This document shows, one piece after another, positions 52,399-60,398 of a DNA stretch of 64,000 nt. How positions within the stretch are numbered: position 1 is the stretch's first letter; each line of letters opens with the position of its first letter. The stretch is taken from contig NZ_CP024902.1 in NCBI RefSeq assembly GCF_003330765.1, positions 558,001 to 622,000 of the forward strand, given 5' to 3'. The position numbers and the translations under genes were made by a program. The stretch comes from Burkholderia pyrrocinia. GTDB lineage: Bacteria > Pseudomonadota > Gammaproteobacteria > Burkholderiales > Burkholderiaceae. The notes below the pieces were generated by a model that saw only the letters and a list, made by a program, of their open reading frames with translations, was not told the origin of the DNA and made no database searches.

Positions 52399-55300
52399 AT
52401 GCAAACCACCGACAACGCGACGTCCCAGTACGAGAGCGCCTCGAGCCGTCCGCTCGGCGGGACCGGACAGGGCACGCAGGCGCTTGCGCCGCAGGCCACG
52501 TTCGCCGACTACAAGGTGATCCGCCGCAACGGCAGCGTGGTGTCGTTCGAGCCTTCGAAGATCGCGATCGCGGTGACCAAGGCTTTCCTGGCCGTCAACG
52601 GCGGGCAGGGCGCGGCATCGGCGCGCGTGCGCGAGCAGGTCGAACAACTGACGCACAGCGTCGTGCGCGCGCTCGTGCGCAGCCGCCCGAACGGCGGTAC
52701 GTTCCATATCGAAGACATCCAGGACCAGGTCGAACTCGCGCTGATGCGTGGCGGCGAGCACAACGTCGCGCGTGCGTACGTGTTGTATCGCGAGAAGCGT
52801 CACCTCGAGCGCCAGCATGCGGGCGAGGAAGCAGCGGCGGCGGGCGGCGAGTCGAACACCGGCATCAACGTCGTTGACAACGGCGTTTCGCGTCCGCTCG
52901 ACATGAACGCGCTGCGCACGCTGATCGTGTCGTCGTGCGACGGCCTCGGCGCTGCGGTTAACCCTGACCCGATCGTCGCGGAGACGGTGAAGAACCTGTA
53001 CGACGGCGTGCCGATGAGCCAGGTCTACGATTCGGCGATCCTCGCTGCGCGCACGATGATCGAGAAGGATCCGGCATACAGCCAGGTCACGGCCCGCATC
53101 CTGCTGCACACGATCCGTCGCGAGATCCTCGGCGAGGAAGTGGTCCAGTCCGAGATGTCGGCCCGCTACGCGGAATACTTCCCGCAGTTCCTGAAGCGCG
53201 GCGTCGACGCCGGCCTGCTCGATGACAAGCTGCTGCAGTTCGACCTGAAGCGCCTCGGTGAAGCGCTCGACGCGAACCGCGACCTGCAGTTCGGCTACCT
53301 CGGCCTGCAGACGCTGTATGACCGCTACTTCCTGCACGTCGAGGGTACCCGCATCGAAATGCCGCAGGCATTCTTCATGCGCGTCGCGATGGGCCTGTCG
53401 CTGAACGAGATCGACCGCGAAACGCGCGCGATCGAGTTCTACAACGTGCTGTCGAGCTTCGACTTCATGAGCTCGACGCCGACGCTGTTCAACTCGGGCA
53501 CCCACCGCTCGCAGCTGTCGTCGTGCTACCTGACGACGGTCGCGGACGATCTCGACGGCATCTATGAAGCGCTGAAGGAAAACGCGCTGCTGTCGAAGTT
53601 CGCCGGCGGTCTCGGCAACGACTGGACGCGCGTGCGCGCACTCGGCTCGCATATCAAGGGCACGAACGGCAAGTCGCAAGGCGTGGTCCCGTTCCTGAAG
53701 GTCGTCAACGACACGGCCGTCGCGGTCAACCAGGGCGGCAAGCGCAAGGGCGCGGTCTGCGCGTACCTCGAATCGTGGCACCTCGACATCGAGGAGTTCC
53801 TCGAGCTGCGCAAGAACACGGGTGACGACCGCCGCCGTACGCACGACATGAACACGGCGAACTGGATTCCCGACCTGTTCATGAAGCGCGTGATGGAAGG
53901 CGGCGACTGGACGCTGTTCTCGCCGTCGACCTGCCCGGACCTGCACGACAAGTTCGGCGCGGAGTTCGAGGCGGCTTACACGGCTTACGAAGACAAGGTC
54001 GCGCGCGGCGAGATCAAGCTGTTCAAGAAGATCCCGGCGGCGCAGCTGTGGCGCAAGATGCTCGGCATGCTGTTCGAAACCGGCCACCCGTGGATCACGT
54101 TCAAGGATCCGTGCAACATCCGCTCGCCGCAGCAGCACGTCGGCGTCGTCCACTCGTCGAACCTGTGCACGGAAATCACGCTGAACACGAGCGACACCGA
54201 AATCGCGGTGTGCAACCTCGGCTCGGTGAACCTCGTCGCCCACCTGGTGAAGCAGGCCGACGGTAGCTACGCGCTCGACCACGACAAGCTGAAGCGCACG
54301 ATCAGCGTCGCGATGCGGATGCTCGACAACGTGATCGACATCAACTACTACGCGGTGCCGAAGGCGCGTAACTCGAACCTGAAGCACCGCCCGGTCGGGA
54401 TGGGCATCATGGGCTTCCAGGACTGCCTGCACCTGCTGCGCACGCCGTACGCGTCGGAAGCGGCCGTCGAGTTCGCCGACCGTTCGATGGAAGCCGTCTG
54501 CTACTACGCGTACCACGCGTCGACCGAACTGGCCGAGGAGCGCGGCCGCTACTCGAGCTACCGCGGCTCGCTGTGGGATCGCGGCATCCTCCCGCAGGAC
54601 ACGCTGAAGCTGCTGGCCGACGCGCGCGGCGGCTACGTCGAAGTCGACACGTCCGAATCGCTCGACTGGACGTCGCTGCGTTCGCGGATCGCCGTGCACG
54701 GGATGCGCAACTCGAACTGCGTCGCGATCGCGCCGACGGCGACGATCTCGAACATCATCGGCGTGTCGGCGTGCATCGAGCCGACCTTCCAGAACCTGTA
54801 CGTGAAGTCGAACCTGTCGGGCGAATTCACGGTGGTGAACGAGTTCCTCGTTCGCGACCTGAAGGAACGCGGCCTGTGGGACGAAGTGATGGTCTCCGAC
54901 CTGAAGTACTTCGACGGCATGCTGTCGCGCATCGACCGCATCCCGGCCGACCTGCGCGCGATCTACGCGACCGCGTTCGAAGTCGATCCGACGTGGCTGG
55001 TCGAAGCGGCATCGCGTCGCCAGAAGTGGATCGACCAGGCGCAGTCGCTGAACATCTACATGGGCGGCGCGTCGGGCAAGAAGCTCGACGAGGTCTACAA
55101 GCTCGCATGGCTGCGCGGCCTGAAGACGACCTACTACCTCCGCACGATGGCGGCGACGCACGTCGAGAAGTCGACGGTCGCACACGGCGCGCTGAACGCA
55201 GTGCCGACGGGCGGTTCGGGTAGCGGCGGTTCGAGCAGCGGCGGCGCGCAAGGCGCTGCAGGCGGTTTCGGTGCGGCAGGCGGCGATGCGTCGTCGGGCG

Positions 55301-55404
55301 CGATCAATGCAGCGCCGGCACTCGCGCCGGTCGAGGCCGACGGTCCGGTGTGCACGATGCGTCCGGGCGATGCGGGCTTCGACGAGTGCGAAGCGTGTCA
55401 GTAA
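52399..55404 (+). CDS. nrdA: Class Ia ribonucleotide reductase, alpha subunit
   Basis: 1001 residues, reducing ribonucleoside diphosphates. Two ATP-cone regulatory domains lie at about 38-125 and 165-260, as in Pseudomonas aeruginosa; E. coli has one. The catalytic barrel has Cys376 (SSCYL) and Cys605 as the redox pair and N588-C590-E592 (NLCTEI) as the radical site. A glycine/serine/alanine-rich linker of about 50 residues precedes the C-terminal shuttle cysteines (C985, C997, C1000 in DECEACQ). ATG at 52399 has AGGAG upstream. Likely repressed by NrdR. Confidence 0.96.
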   Translation: MQTTDNATSQYESASSRPLGGTGQGTQALAPQATFADYKVIRRNGSVVSFEPSKIAIAVTKAFLAVNGGQGAASARVREQVEQLTHSVVRALVRSRPNGGTFHIEDIQDQVELALMRGGEHNVARAYVLYREKRHLERQHAGEEAAAAGGESNTGINVVDNGVSRPLDMNALRTLIVSSCDGLGAAVNPDPIVAETVKNLYDGVPMSQVYDSAILAARTMIEKDPAYSQVTARILLHTIRREILGEEVVQSEMSARYAEYFPQFLKRGVDAGLLDDKLLQFDLKRLGEALDANRDLQFGYLGLQTLYDRYFLHVEGTRIEMPQAFFMRVAMGLSLNEIDRETRAIEFYNVLSSFDFMSSTPTLFNSGTHRSQLSSCYLTTVADDLDGIYEALKENALLSKFAGGLGNDWTRVRALGSHIKGTNGKSQGVVPFLKVVNDTAVAVNQGGKRKGAVCAYLESWHLDIEEFLELRKNTGDDRRRTHDMNTANWIPDLFMKRVMEGGDWTLFSPSTCPDLHDKFGAEFEAAYTAYEDKVARGEIKLFKKIPAAQLWRKMLGMLFETGHPWITFKDPCNIRSPQQHVGVVHSSNLCTEITLNTSDTEIAVCNLGSVNLVAHLVKQADGSYALDHDKLKRTISVAMRMLDNVIDINYYAVPKARNSNLKHRPVGMGIMGFQDCLHLLRTPYASEAAVEFADRSMEAVCYYAYHASTELAEERGRYSSYRGSLWDRGILPQDTLKLLADARGGYVEVDTSESLDWTSLRSRIAVHGMRNSNCVAIAPTATISNIIGVSACIEPTFQNLYVKSNLSGEFTVVNEFLVRDLKERGLWDEVMVSDLKYFDGMLSRIDRIPADLRAIYATAFEVDPTWLVEAASRRQKWIDQAQSLNIYMGGASGKKLDEVYKLAWLRGLKTTYYLRTMAATHVEKSTVAHGALNAVPTGGSGSGGSSSGGAQGAAGGFGAAGGDASSGAINAAPALAPVEADGPVCTMRPGDAGFDECEACQ

Positions 55405-55767
55405 CGCAACGCGCCTGACCCGAGGAAGGTTCGGGCGGCGCACACGACGATCGATCGAGGTTGAAGTGTGCGCCGCTCTCAACTAAAAAAATGATAAGGA
55501 ATCTGTAACGCGGCACCTGCGTTGCAGGCAGTGACAAGCGATCGAAACATCCCCGACAGCGTCGCGTTTCGATCAGCGTTCGATGCGTCGAGCGCACCTC
55601 GCGAACCATGCACGACACACGTCGCGCTCTGCATGAACGACGATGCGTTGCTCAAAGTGTTGTATCGAGGTCGCAACGCGAATCGAAAAAAGGATTTTTC
55701 GTGAGCGAACCCTTTTATCGCTCAAGAAAAGATGGTACAAACCGTTCTAAATTGATGGTGAGAATTT
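55405..55767 (+). other. nrdA-nrdB intergenic region
   Basis: 363 bp with no gene. A weak hairpin (CCCGA / TCGGG) lies near 55420-55435. Near the nrdB end, CGAAAAA / TTTTTCG (55684-55701) and TGAGCGA / TCGCTCA (55702-55724) form two adjacent inverted repeats in an AT-rich stretch that may hold an nrdB promoter. No second NrdR box pair was seen. The nrdB ribosome-binding site is GGTGAG. Confidence 0.45.
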
Positions 55768-56979
55768 ATGCTCAACTGGGATGACGAGAAGACTGCCGTA
55801 ACTCCCGCGAGCGGAGCGCAGCACAACGCGATGCGCGCCCCCGCCGGAGTGGCTGTCGGAATGCAGGCCGCGTCGCCTGCCGCCCATCAGGTCCGCGACA
55901 TTTTCGAAGGCGATCTTGCGGTGCCGCCGCAAGCATCGGCTGTTCCCGCCGGCGGTTCGGAAGCGCGGGTCAATGTCGCCGACAAGCGCATCATCAACGG
56001 CCAGACTGACGTCAATCAGCTGGTGCCGTTCAAGTACAAGTGGGCGTGGGAAAAGTATCTGGCCGGTTGCGCGAACCACTGGATGCCGCAGGAAATCAAC
56101 ATGTCCCGCGACATCGCACTGTGGAAGGACCCGAACGGTCTGACCGAGGACGAGCGCCGCATCGTGAAGCGCAACCTCGGCTTCTTCGTGACGGCCGATT
56201 CGCTCGCGGCGAACAACATCGTGCTCGGCACGTACCGCCACATCACGGCGCCCGAGTGCCGGCAGTTCCTGCTGCGCCAGGCGTTCGAAGAGGCGATCCA
56301 CACGCACGCGTACCAATACATTGTCGAATCGCTCGGTCTCGACGAAGGCGAGATCTTCAACGCGTACCACGAGGTCACGTCGATCCGCGCGAAGGACGAA
56401 TTCCTGATCCCGTTCATCCACACGCTGACGGACCCGGCCTTCAAGACCGGCACGCTCGAAGCGGATCAGAAGCTGCTGAAGTCGCTGATCGTGTTCGCCT
56501 GCATCATGGAAGGCCTGTTCTTCTATGTCGGGTTCACGCAGATTCTCGCGCTCGGCCGCCAGAACAAGATGACGGGTGCTGCAGAGCAATATCAGTACAT
56601 CCTGCGCGACGAGTCGATGCACTGCAACTTCGGCATCGACCTGATCAACCAGATCAAGCTCGAGAACCCGCATCTCTGGACCGCGGAATTCCGCGCCGAG
56701 ATCCGCGAGCTGTTCAAGCAGGCTGTCGAACTCGAATACCGCTACGCCGAGGACACGATGCCGCGCGGCGTGCTGGGTTTGAACGCGTCGATGTTCAAGA
56801 GCTATCTGCGCTTCATCAGCAACCGCCGTTGCCAGCAGATCGGCCTCGACCCGCTGTATCCGAACGAGGAAAACCCGTTCCCGTGGATGAGCGAGATGAT
56901 CGACCTGAAGAAGGAACGCAATTTCTTCGAGACGCGTGTGATCGAGTATCAGACGGGGGGCGCGCTGTCCTGGGAATAA
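55768..56979 (+). CDS. nrdB: Class Ia ribonucleotide reductase, beta subunit
   Basis: 403 residues, carrying the diiron-tyrosyl radical. Iron ligands are in EEAIHTH, the later DESMHCNF and an upstream Asp/Glu pair; Tyr182 in HAYQY aligns with the E. coli radical Tyr122. About 70 variable residues precede the core, which starts at [12 protein letters not shown]. The extreme C-terminus ([10 protein letters not shown]) should dock into NrdA. It lies 363 bp after nrdA and may have its own promoter. Confidence 0.96.
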   Translation: MLNWDDEKTAVTPASGAQHNAMRAPAGVAVGMQAASPAAHQVRDIFEGDLAVPPQASAVPAGGSEARVNVADKRIINGQTDVNQLVPFKYKWAWEKYLAGCANHWMPQEINMSRDIALWKDPNGLTEDERRIVKRNLGFFVTADSLAANNIVLGTYRHITAPECRQFLLRQAFEEAIHTHAYQYIVESLGLDEGEIFNAYHEVTSIRAKDEFLIPFIHTLTDPAFKTGTLEADQKLLKSLIVFACIMEGLFFYVGFTQILALGRQNKMTGAAEQYQYILRDESMHCNFGIDLINQIKLENPHLWTAEFRAEIRELFKQAVELEYRYAEDTMPRGVLGLNASMFKSYLRFISNRRCQQIGLDPLYPNEENPFPWMSEMIDLKKERNFFETRVIEYQTGGALSWE

Positions 56980-57416
56980 CCCGCAGCAGCGAACCCGTTA
57001 CACGATGGAGCAGCCGGTGGCCTCTCGGCCCCGGCCCAAGGTTTAGGAGCAAGAACGCCTGATGCAAAGCATGCCCGGTGCCTTAACGGCCCAACGATAC
57101 GACCGGCACTTTGCGAACCCTTCAGTGGGATGGGCAAACTTCCCTCCGGATAAAGCGGACGGCCGTGTGGCGGTCCGCTTGATCAAGCGATTAGGGGTAG
57201 CGGCGCGCGGTGCGCCGGCTACCGACTTGATTTGGCGCGCGAGGCCGGGTGGTCACGCGCGCCATACCGTATTCATTAGCGTAAGCGCGTGGTATCCGCG
57301 TACGCCGATGAATAGCCCGCTTCGAAGCGCACGTCCTGAACAGCGTCCGCGGGAAGCGGGTTTTGACGAAGGGTGTAGTTTGAACTGACTCTCATCTGAA
57401 CCTGAAGGAGAACAAC
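56980..57416 (+). other. Structured intergenic region before the H1-like gene
   Basis: 437 bp with no convincing protein gene but a chain of strong inverted repeats: 57014-57034 (CCGG-GGCC stem, one bulge), 57153-57180 (AAGCGGAC / GTCCGCTT), 57196-57223 (an 11-bp stem with one bulge), 57233-57264 (perfect 9-bp GGCGCGCG type) and ATACC / GGTAT at 57264-57295. None is followed by a T tract. It may be a structured leader of the H1 mRNA or a small RNA. A 108-codon frame at 57062-57388 lacks a ribosome-binding site and known motifs. Confidence 0.5.
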
Positions 57417-58067
57417 ATGGCTACTGCCAAGAAGAAACCGGCTGCTAAGAAGGTTGCTGCCAAGAAGACCGTTGCGAAGAAGGCTGCCGCTCCGGCGAAG
57501 AAGGCTGCTGCGGTGAAGAAGGTTGCTGCGAAGAAGGTCGCGGTGAAGAAGGTTGCCGCGAAGAAGGCAGCACCGGCGAAGAAGGCCGCTGCCAAGAAGG
57601 TCGCGGCAAAGAAGGTCGCAACGAAGAAGGTTGCAGCCAAGAAGGTCGCAGCGAAGAAAGTCGCGGTGAAGAAGGTTGCTGCGAAGAAGGCAGCGCCGGC
57701 GAAGAAGGCCGCTGCGAAGAAGGTTGCAGCCAAGAAGGTTGCAGTGAAGAAGGTTGCTGCGAAGAAGGCGGCACCGGCGAAGAAGGCTGCTGCGAAGAAG
57801 GCCGCGCCGGCGAAGAAGGCTGCTGCCAAGAAGGCTGCGCCTGCCAAGAAGGCTGCGGCGAAGAAGGCTGCGCCCGCCAAGAAGGCTGCCCCTGCGAAGA
57901 AGGCTGCTGCTCCGGCGAAGAAGGCTGCTGCACCGAAGAAGGCCGTCGTGAAGAAGGCTGCACCGGCAACGACCGCGTCGACCGCATCGGTTGCGCCGGC
58001 ATCGGGCGCGAAGACCGCGCTCAACCCGGCAGCGGCATGGCCGTTCCCGACCGGCAGCCGTCCGTAA
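57417..58067 (+). CDS. Histone H1-like DNA-binding protein
   Basis: 216 residues made almost entirely of lysine, alanine, valine and proline in tandem KKxAAKK-type units (KKVAAKK, KKAAPAKKAA), resembling the C-terminal tail of eukaryotic H1, Bordetella BpH1 and Pseudomonas AlgP. It should bind DNA without sequence specificity and compact the nucleoid. The last 30 residues leave the repeat and end AAAWPFPTGSRP. GAAGGAG precedes the ATG. The number of repeats is likely to vary between strains because the DNA itself is repetitive. Confidence 0.88.
   Translation: MATAKKKPAAKKVAAKKTVAKKAAAPAKKAAAVKKVAAKKVAVKKVAAKKAAPAKKAAAKKVAAKKVATKKVAAKKVAAKKVAVKKVAAKKAAPAKKAAAKKVAAKKVAVKKVAAKKAAPAKKAAAKKAAPAKKAAAKKAAPAKKAAAKKAAPAKKAAPAKKAAAPAKKAAAPKKAVVKKAAPATTASTASVAPASGAKTALNPAAAWPFPTGSRP
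57435..57960 (+). repeat. Tandem AAGAAG-type repeats in the H1-like gene
   Basis: Imperfect repeats of about 9-15 bp built on GCxAAGAAG units, encoding the Ala-Lys-Lys motifs. Larger blocks recur, for example GTTGCTGCGAAGAAGGC and GCCGCTGCGAAGAAG several times, so slippage or recombination could change length in frame. Confidence 0.85.
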
Positions 58068-58113
58068 TCGCGGCTGAGCAGTACCACCCGGGCACTCAAG
58101 TGGTGTCCGTGGG

Positions 58114-58131
58114 TTGAGTAGCGCTACTCAA
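58114..58131. promoter_or_regulatory. 18-bp perfect palindrome
   Basis: TTGAGTAGCGCTACTCAA, 46 bp after the H1-like stop and just before its terminator. It could be part of the transcript end (a first hairpin) or a protein-binding site. No gene start is nearby on either strand, which argues against a classical operator. Confidence 0.55.
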
Positions 58132-58135
58132 TCAG

Positions 58136-58169
58136 TCCCGCCATCTGGCTCAGGTGGCGGGATTTTTTT
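58136..58169 (+). terminator. H1-like gene terminator
   Basis: Stem TCCCGCCA / TGGCGGGA, with an inner CTG / CAG pairing, followed by seven T residues. Confidence 0.93.
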
Positions 58170-58222
58170 CGTCCGCGCTTCACCCAGGCGCGCCCATGTG
58201 CCGGCCGCGGCGCGTGCGGACG

Positions 58223-58256
58223 AAAAAAAACGCATGTGCAAGCTTCGCACATGCGT
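58223..58256 (-). terminator. Glycine-zipper lipoprotein terminator
   Basis: 11-bp perfect stem AACGCATGTGC / GCACATGCGTT; on the minus strand it ends in eight T residues (the A run at 58223-58230). Confidence 0.93.
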
Positions 58257-58292
58257 TCGACCGCGGCTTGCGCCGCGTGCTGAGGTACCCGG

Positions 58293-58766
58293 TTAATGCG
58301 TGACGCGCGTGACGCCGCCGCTCGACAGCAGTCGTACACGCTCGCCGGCGCGGAACGCTTCGCCGCTTGCTGCCTGCGTGATCGAGCGCAGATCGCCGTT
58401 GTCGAGGCGCACGGTGATTTCGACACCGTTCGCCGTGCTGAGGTTTTCGCCGACTGCGTTGCCCGCGACCGCGCCGACGAGACCGCCGGCGATCGCCGTC
58501 AGGATCGATCCCTTGCCGCCGCCGATCGCGCTGCCTGCCACCGCGCCGAGTGCGCCGCCGCCGAGCGTGCCGATCGCGCTGCCGCCGCCGTCGGACTGGA
58601 TGCGCACCGCACGGACGCTTTCGACCGTGCCCATGCGGACCGTCTGTTCGCGCTGCACCTGGCCGCCGCTATAGACATCCGCCGAACCGGGTGCCGTGAA
58701 GCAGCCGGCGAGGGGCAGCGTGGCCGTCAGCATGGCCGCGAGCGTGAGGGTTTTTTTCGTCAACAT
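58293..58766 (-). CDS. Glycine-zipper outer-membrane lipoprotein (SlyB/PcpY-like)
   Basis: 157 residues. The signal peptide ends in a lipobox LAGC with Cys22. A glycine-zipper region (GGGALGAVAGSAIGGG ... GGLVGAVAGNAVGE, about 65-115) could insert in the membrane, and a small C-terminal domain follows (VEITVRLDNGDLRSITQ). Such proteins stabilise the outer membrane; the precise role is unknown. GGGAGAG precedes the ATG at 58766. Last gene in its run and closed by a strong terminator. Confidence 0.88.
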   Translation of the reverse strand: MLTKKTLTLAAMLTATLPLAGCFTAPGSADVYSGGQVQREQTVRMGTVESVRAVRIQSDGGGSAIGTLGGGALGAVAGSAIGGGKGSILTAIAGGLVGAVAGNAVGENLSTANGVEITVRLDNGDLRSITQAASGEAFRAGERVRLLSSGGVTRVTH

Positions 58767-58785
58767 CTTTGCTCTCCCACAATAT

Positions 58786-59724
58786 TCATTTGAGACTGTA
58801 ACCGAATGCAGTCTCGAAGCGCGCATCGATTTCGGCGCGCGTCAGTACGTAAGTCTGGGGCCCCTGGTGGGCGATCTTGAGCGAGCCCATCAGGCTCGCG
58901 AGGCGGCCCGTGGTTGCCCAGTCGAGGCCATTCTCGATGCCGTACAGCAGGCCGCCCCGGAAGGCATCGCCGCAGCCGGTCGGATCGACGACGCGCTCGG
59001 CACCCACGACGGGAATCTGTTCTTCGCCGTTTTTGTGAAGAATAGTTGAGCCGTGCTCGCCGCGCGTGATGATCAACGCCTGAACCCGGCTGGCGATTTC
59101 CTGTTCGGACCAGCCCGTCTTGTCGCTGACGAGCTTGCCTTCGTAGTCGTTGACCGCGACGAATGTCGCGAGTTCAATGATGCGGCGCAGCGTCGCACCG
59201 TCGAACAGCGGCAAGCCCTGGCCCGGATCGAAGACGAACGGGATGCCGGCCTTCGCGAATTGTTCGGCGTGCTGGACCATCCCGTCAAAGCCGTCCGGCG
59301 CGACGATGCCGAGCTTCACGCCCGCGACTTCGTCCGCGCGGTTCAGGTGCGACTGCATCATCGCGCCCGGGTGGAATGCGGTGATCTGGTTGTTGTCGAG
59401 ATCGGTCGTGATCATCGCCTGCGCGGTGTGCGTATCGGGCACCACGCGCACGCTTGCCTTCGACAGGCCGAGGCTGTCGAGGCGCTCGAGATAGCGGTCC
59501 GCGTCGTTCGCGCCGACCGTCGCCATGATGCGCGCGTCGCCACCGAGCATGTGCAGCGCGTAAGCGATGTTCCCCGCGCAACCGCCGAATTCGCGTCGCA
59601 TCGTCGGCACGAGGAAGCTCACGTTGAGAAGGTGAACCTGGTCGGGCAGGATGTGCTCGCGGAACCGACCTTCGAAGGTCATGATGTTGTCGTAGGCGAG
59701 CGAGCCGCAAATCAGCGTAGTCAA
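58786..59724 (-). CDS. PfkB-family carbohydrate/nucleoside kinase
   Basis: 312 residues. The ribokinase-like fold shows GGCAGNIAYALHMLG (47-61) and the anion-hole motif DPTGCGDAF with catalytic Asp253. Length and sequence resemble the nucleoside kinase reported in Burkholderia thailandensis (acting on inosine and adenosine), so that substrate is likely, but it is not proven here. It is 19 bp upstream of the lipoprotein gene, in the same direction; a large hairpin separates it from tpx. Confidence 0.85.
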   Translation of the reverse strand: MTTLICGSLAYDNIMTFEGRFREHILPDQVHLLNVSFLVPTMRREFGGCAGNIAYALHMLGGDARIMATVGANDADRYLERLDSLGLSKASVRVVPDTHTAQAMITTDLDNNQITAFHPGAMMQSHLNRADEVAGVKLGIVAPDGFDGMVQHAEQFAKAGIPFVFDPGQGLPLFDGATLRRIIELATFVAVNDYEGKLVSDKTGWSEQEIASRVQALIITRGEHGSTILHKNGEEQIPVVGAERVVDPTGCGDAFRGGLLYGIENGLDWATTGRLASLMGSLKIAHQGPQTYVLTRAEIDARFETAFGYSLK

Positions 59725-59758
59725 GGCGTGCGTTCCTTGTAGAGAGCAAAGGGAAGCG

Positions 59759-59815
59759 GCCGCCCGGCCGGCGCGCGGATGGCCTGTCGGGCCTCGCGCG
59801 GCAGGGCCGGGCGGC
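59759..59815 (-). other. Long GC-rich hairpin between tpx and the kinase gene
   Basis: Perfect 11-bp outer arms GCCGCCCGGCC (59759-59769) / GGCCGGGCGGC (59805-59815), then CGCGCG / CGCGCG and GGCC / GGCC inner stems. It begins six bases after the tpx stop. A T-rich stretch on the minus side (TTCCCTTT) is weak, so it may be a partial terminator or an mRNA-stabilising structure. Confidence 0.65.
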
Positions 59816-59821
59816 AGCGGG

Positions 59822-60325
59822 TTACTTCAGTGCGGCGAGCGCGGCGTCGTAGTTCGGCTCGTCCTTGATCTCGCCGACGAGTTCCGCGTGGATCACCTTG
59901 TCCTGCGCGTCCAGCACGACGACGGCACGTGCGGTCAGGCCGTTCAGCGGGCCGCTCGTCACGTCGACGCCGTAGGCGTTCGCGAAGGCGCGGCCGCTGC
60001 GGAACGTCGAAGCCGTCACGACGTTCGCGAGGCCTTCGGTCGTGCAGAAGCGCGTGGCGGCGAACGGCAGGTCGGCGGACACGACGACCACGACCGTGTT
60101 GTCGAGCGACGACGCGGCTTCGTTGAACTTGCGGGTCGACGTCGCGCAGGTCGGCGTGTCGAGGCTCGGCACGATGTTCAGTACCTTGCGCTTGCCGGCG
60201 AAGCTGGCGAGCGACAGATCGGCGAGGTCCTTGCCGACCAGCTTGAAATCGGCGGCTTGCGCGCCGACGGCCGGGAACGTGCCGGCGAGATCGATCGGGT
60301 TGCCACCCAGCGTAACTTTGCTCAT
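59822..60325 (-). CDS. tpx: Thiol peroxidase
   Basis: 167 residues, an atypical 2-Cys peroxiredoxin. The peroxidatic Cys60 (TPTCATS) and resolving Cys94 (RFCTTEG) match E. coli Tpx (61 and 95). [14 protein letters not shown] is the family start. Thioredoxin is the expected reductant. Normal length, complete. Confidence 0.96.
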   Translation of the reverse strand: MSKVTLGGNPIDLAGTFPAVGAQAADFKLVGKDLADLSLASFAGKRKVLNIVPSLDTPTCATSTRKFNEAASSLDNTVVVVVSADLPFAATRFCTTEGLANVVTASTFRSGRAFANAYGVDVTSGPLNGLTARAVVVLDAQDKVIHAELVGEIKDEPNYDAALAALK

Positions 60326-60398
60326 GTTCGTGCTCCGAAATAGCGCGCCGCTCAGGCGCGCGGGTTGAGACGGGCGCGCGAGCGCGCGCCGCGGCGCG

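Noticed and set aside
52171..55482. An open frame of 1103 codons antisense to nrdA
   Set aside because: Long antisense frames are expected opposite GC-rich genes with strong third-position bias. It is rich in Arg/Ala/His/Val, has no domain or ribosome-binding site, and nrdA itself is certain.
57062..57388. A 108-codon frame before the H1-like gene
   Set aside because: No ribosome-binding site, no motif, and it runs across strong inverted repeats, so the region is better described as structured RNA or leader.
57417..58067. The lysine/alanine tract as a non-coding satellite repeat
   Set aside because: It has a good ribosome-binding site, stays in frame throughout, has a non-repetitive C-terminus and a terminator, and belongs to a known protein type.
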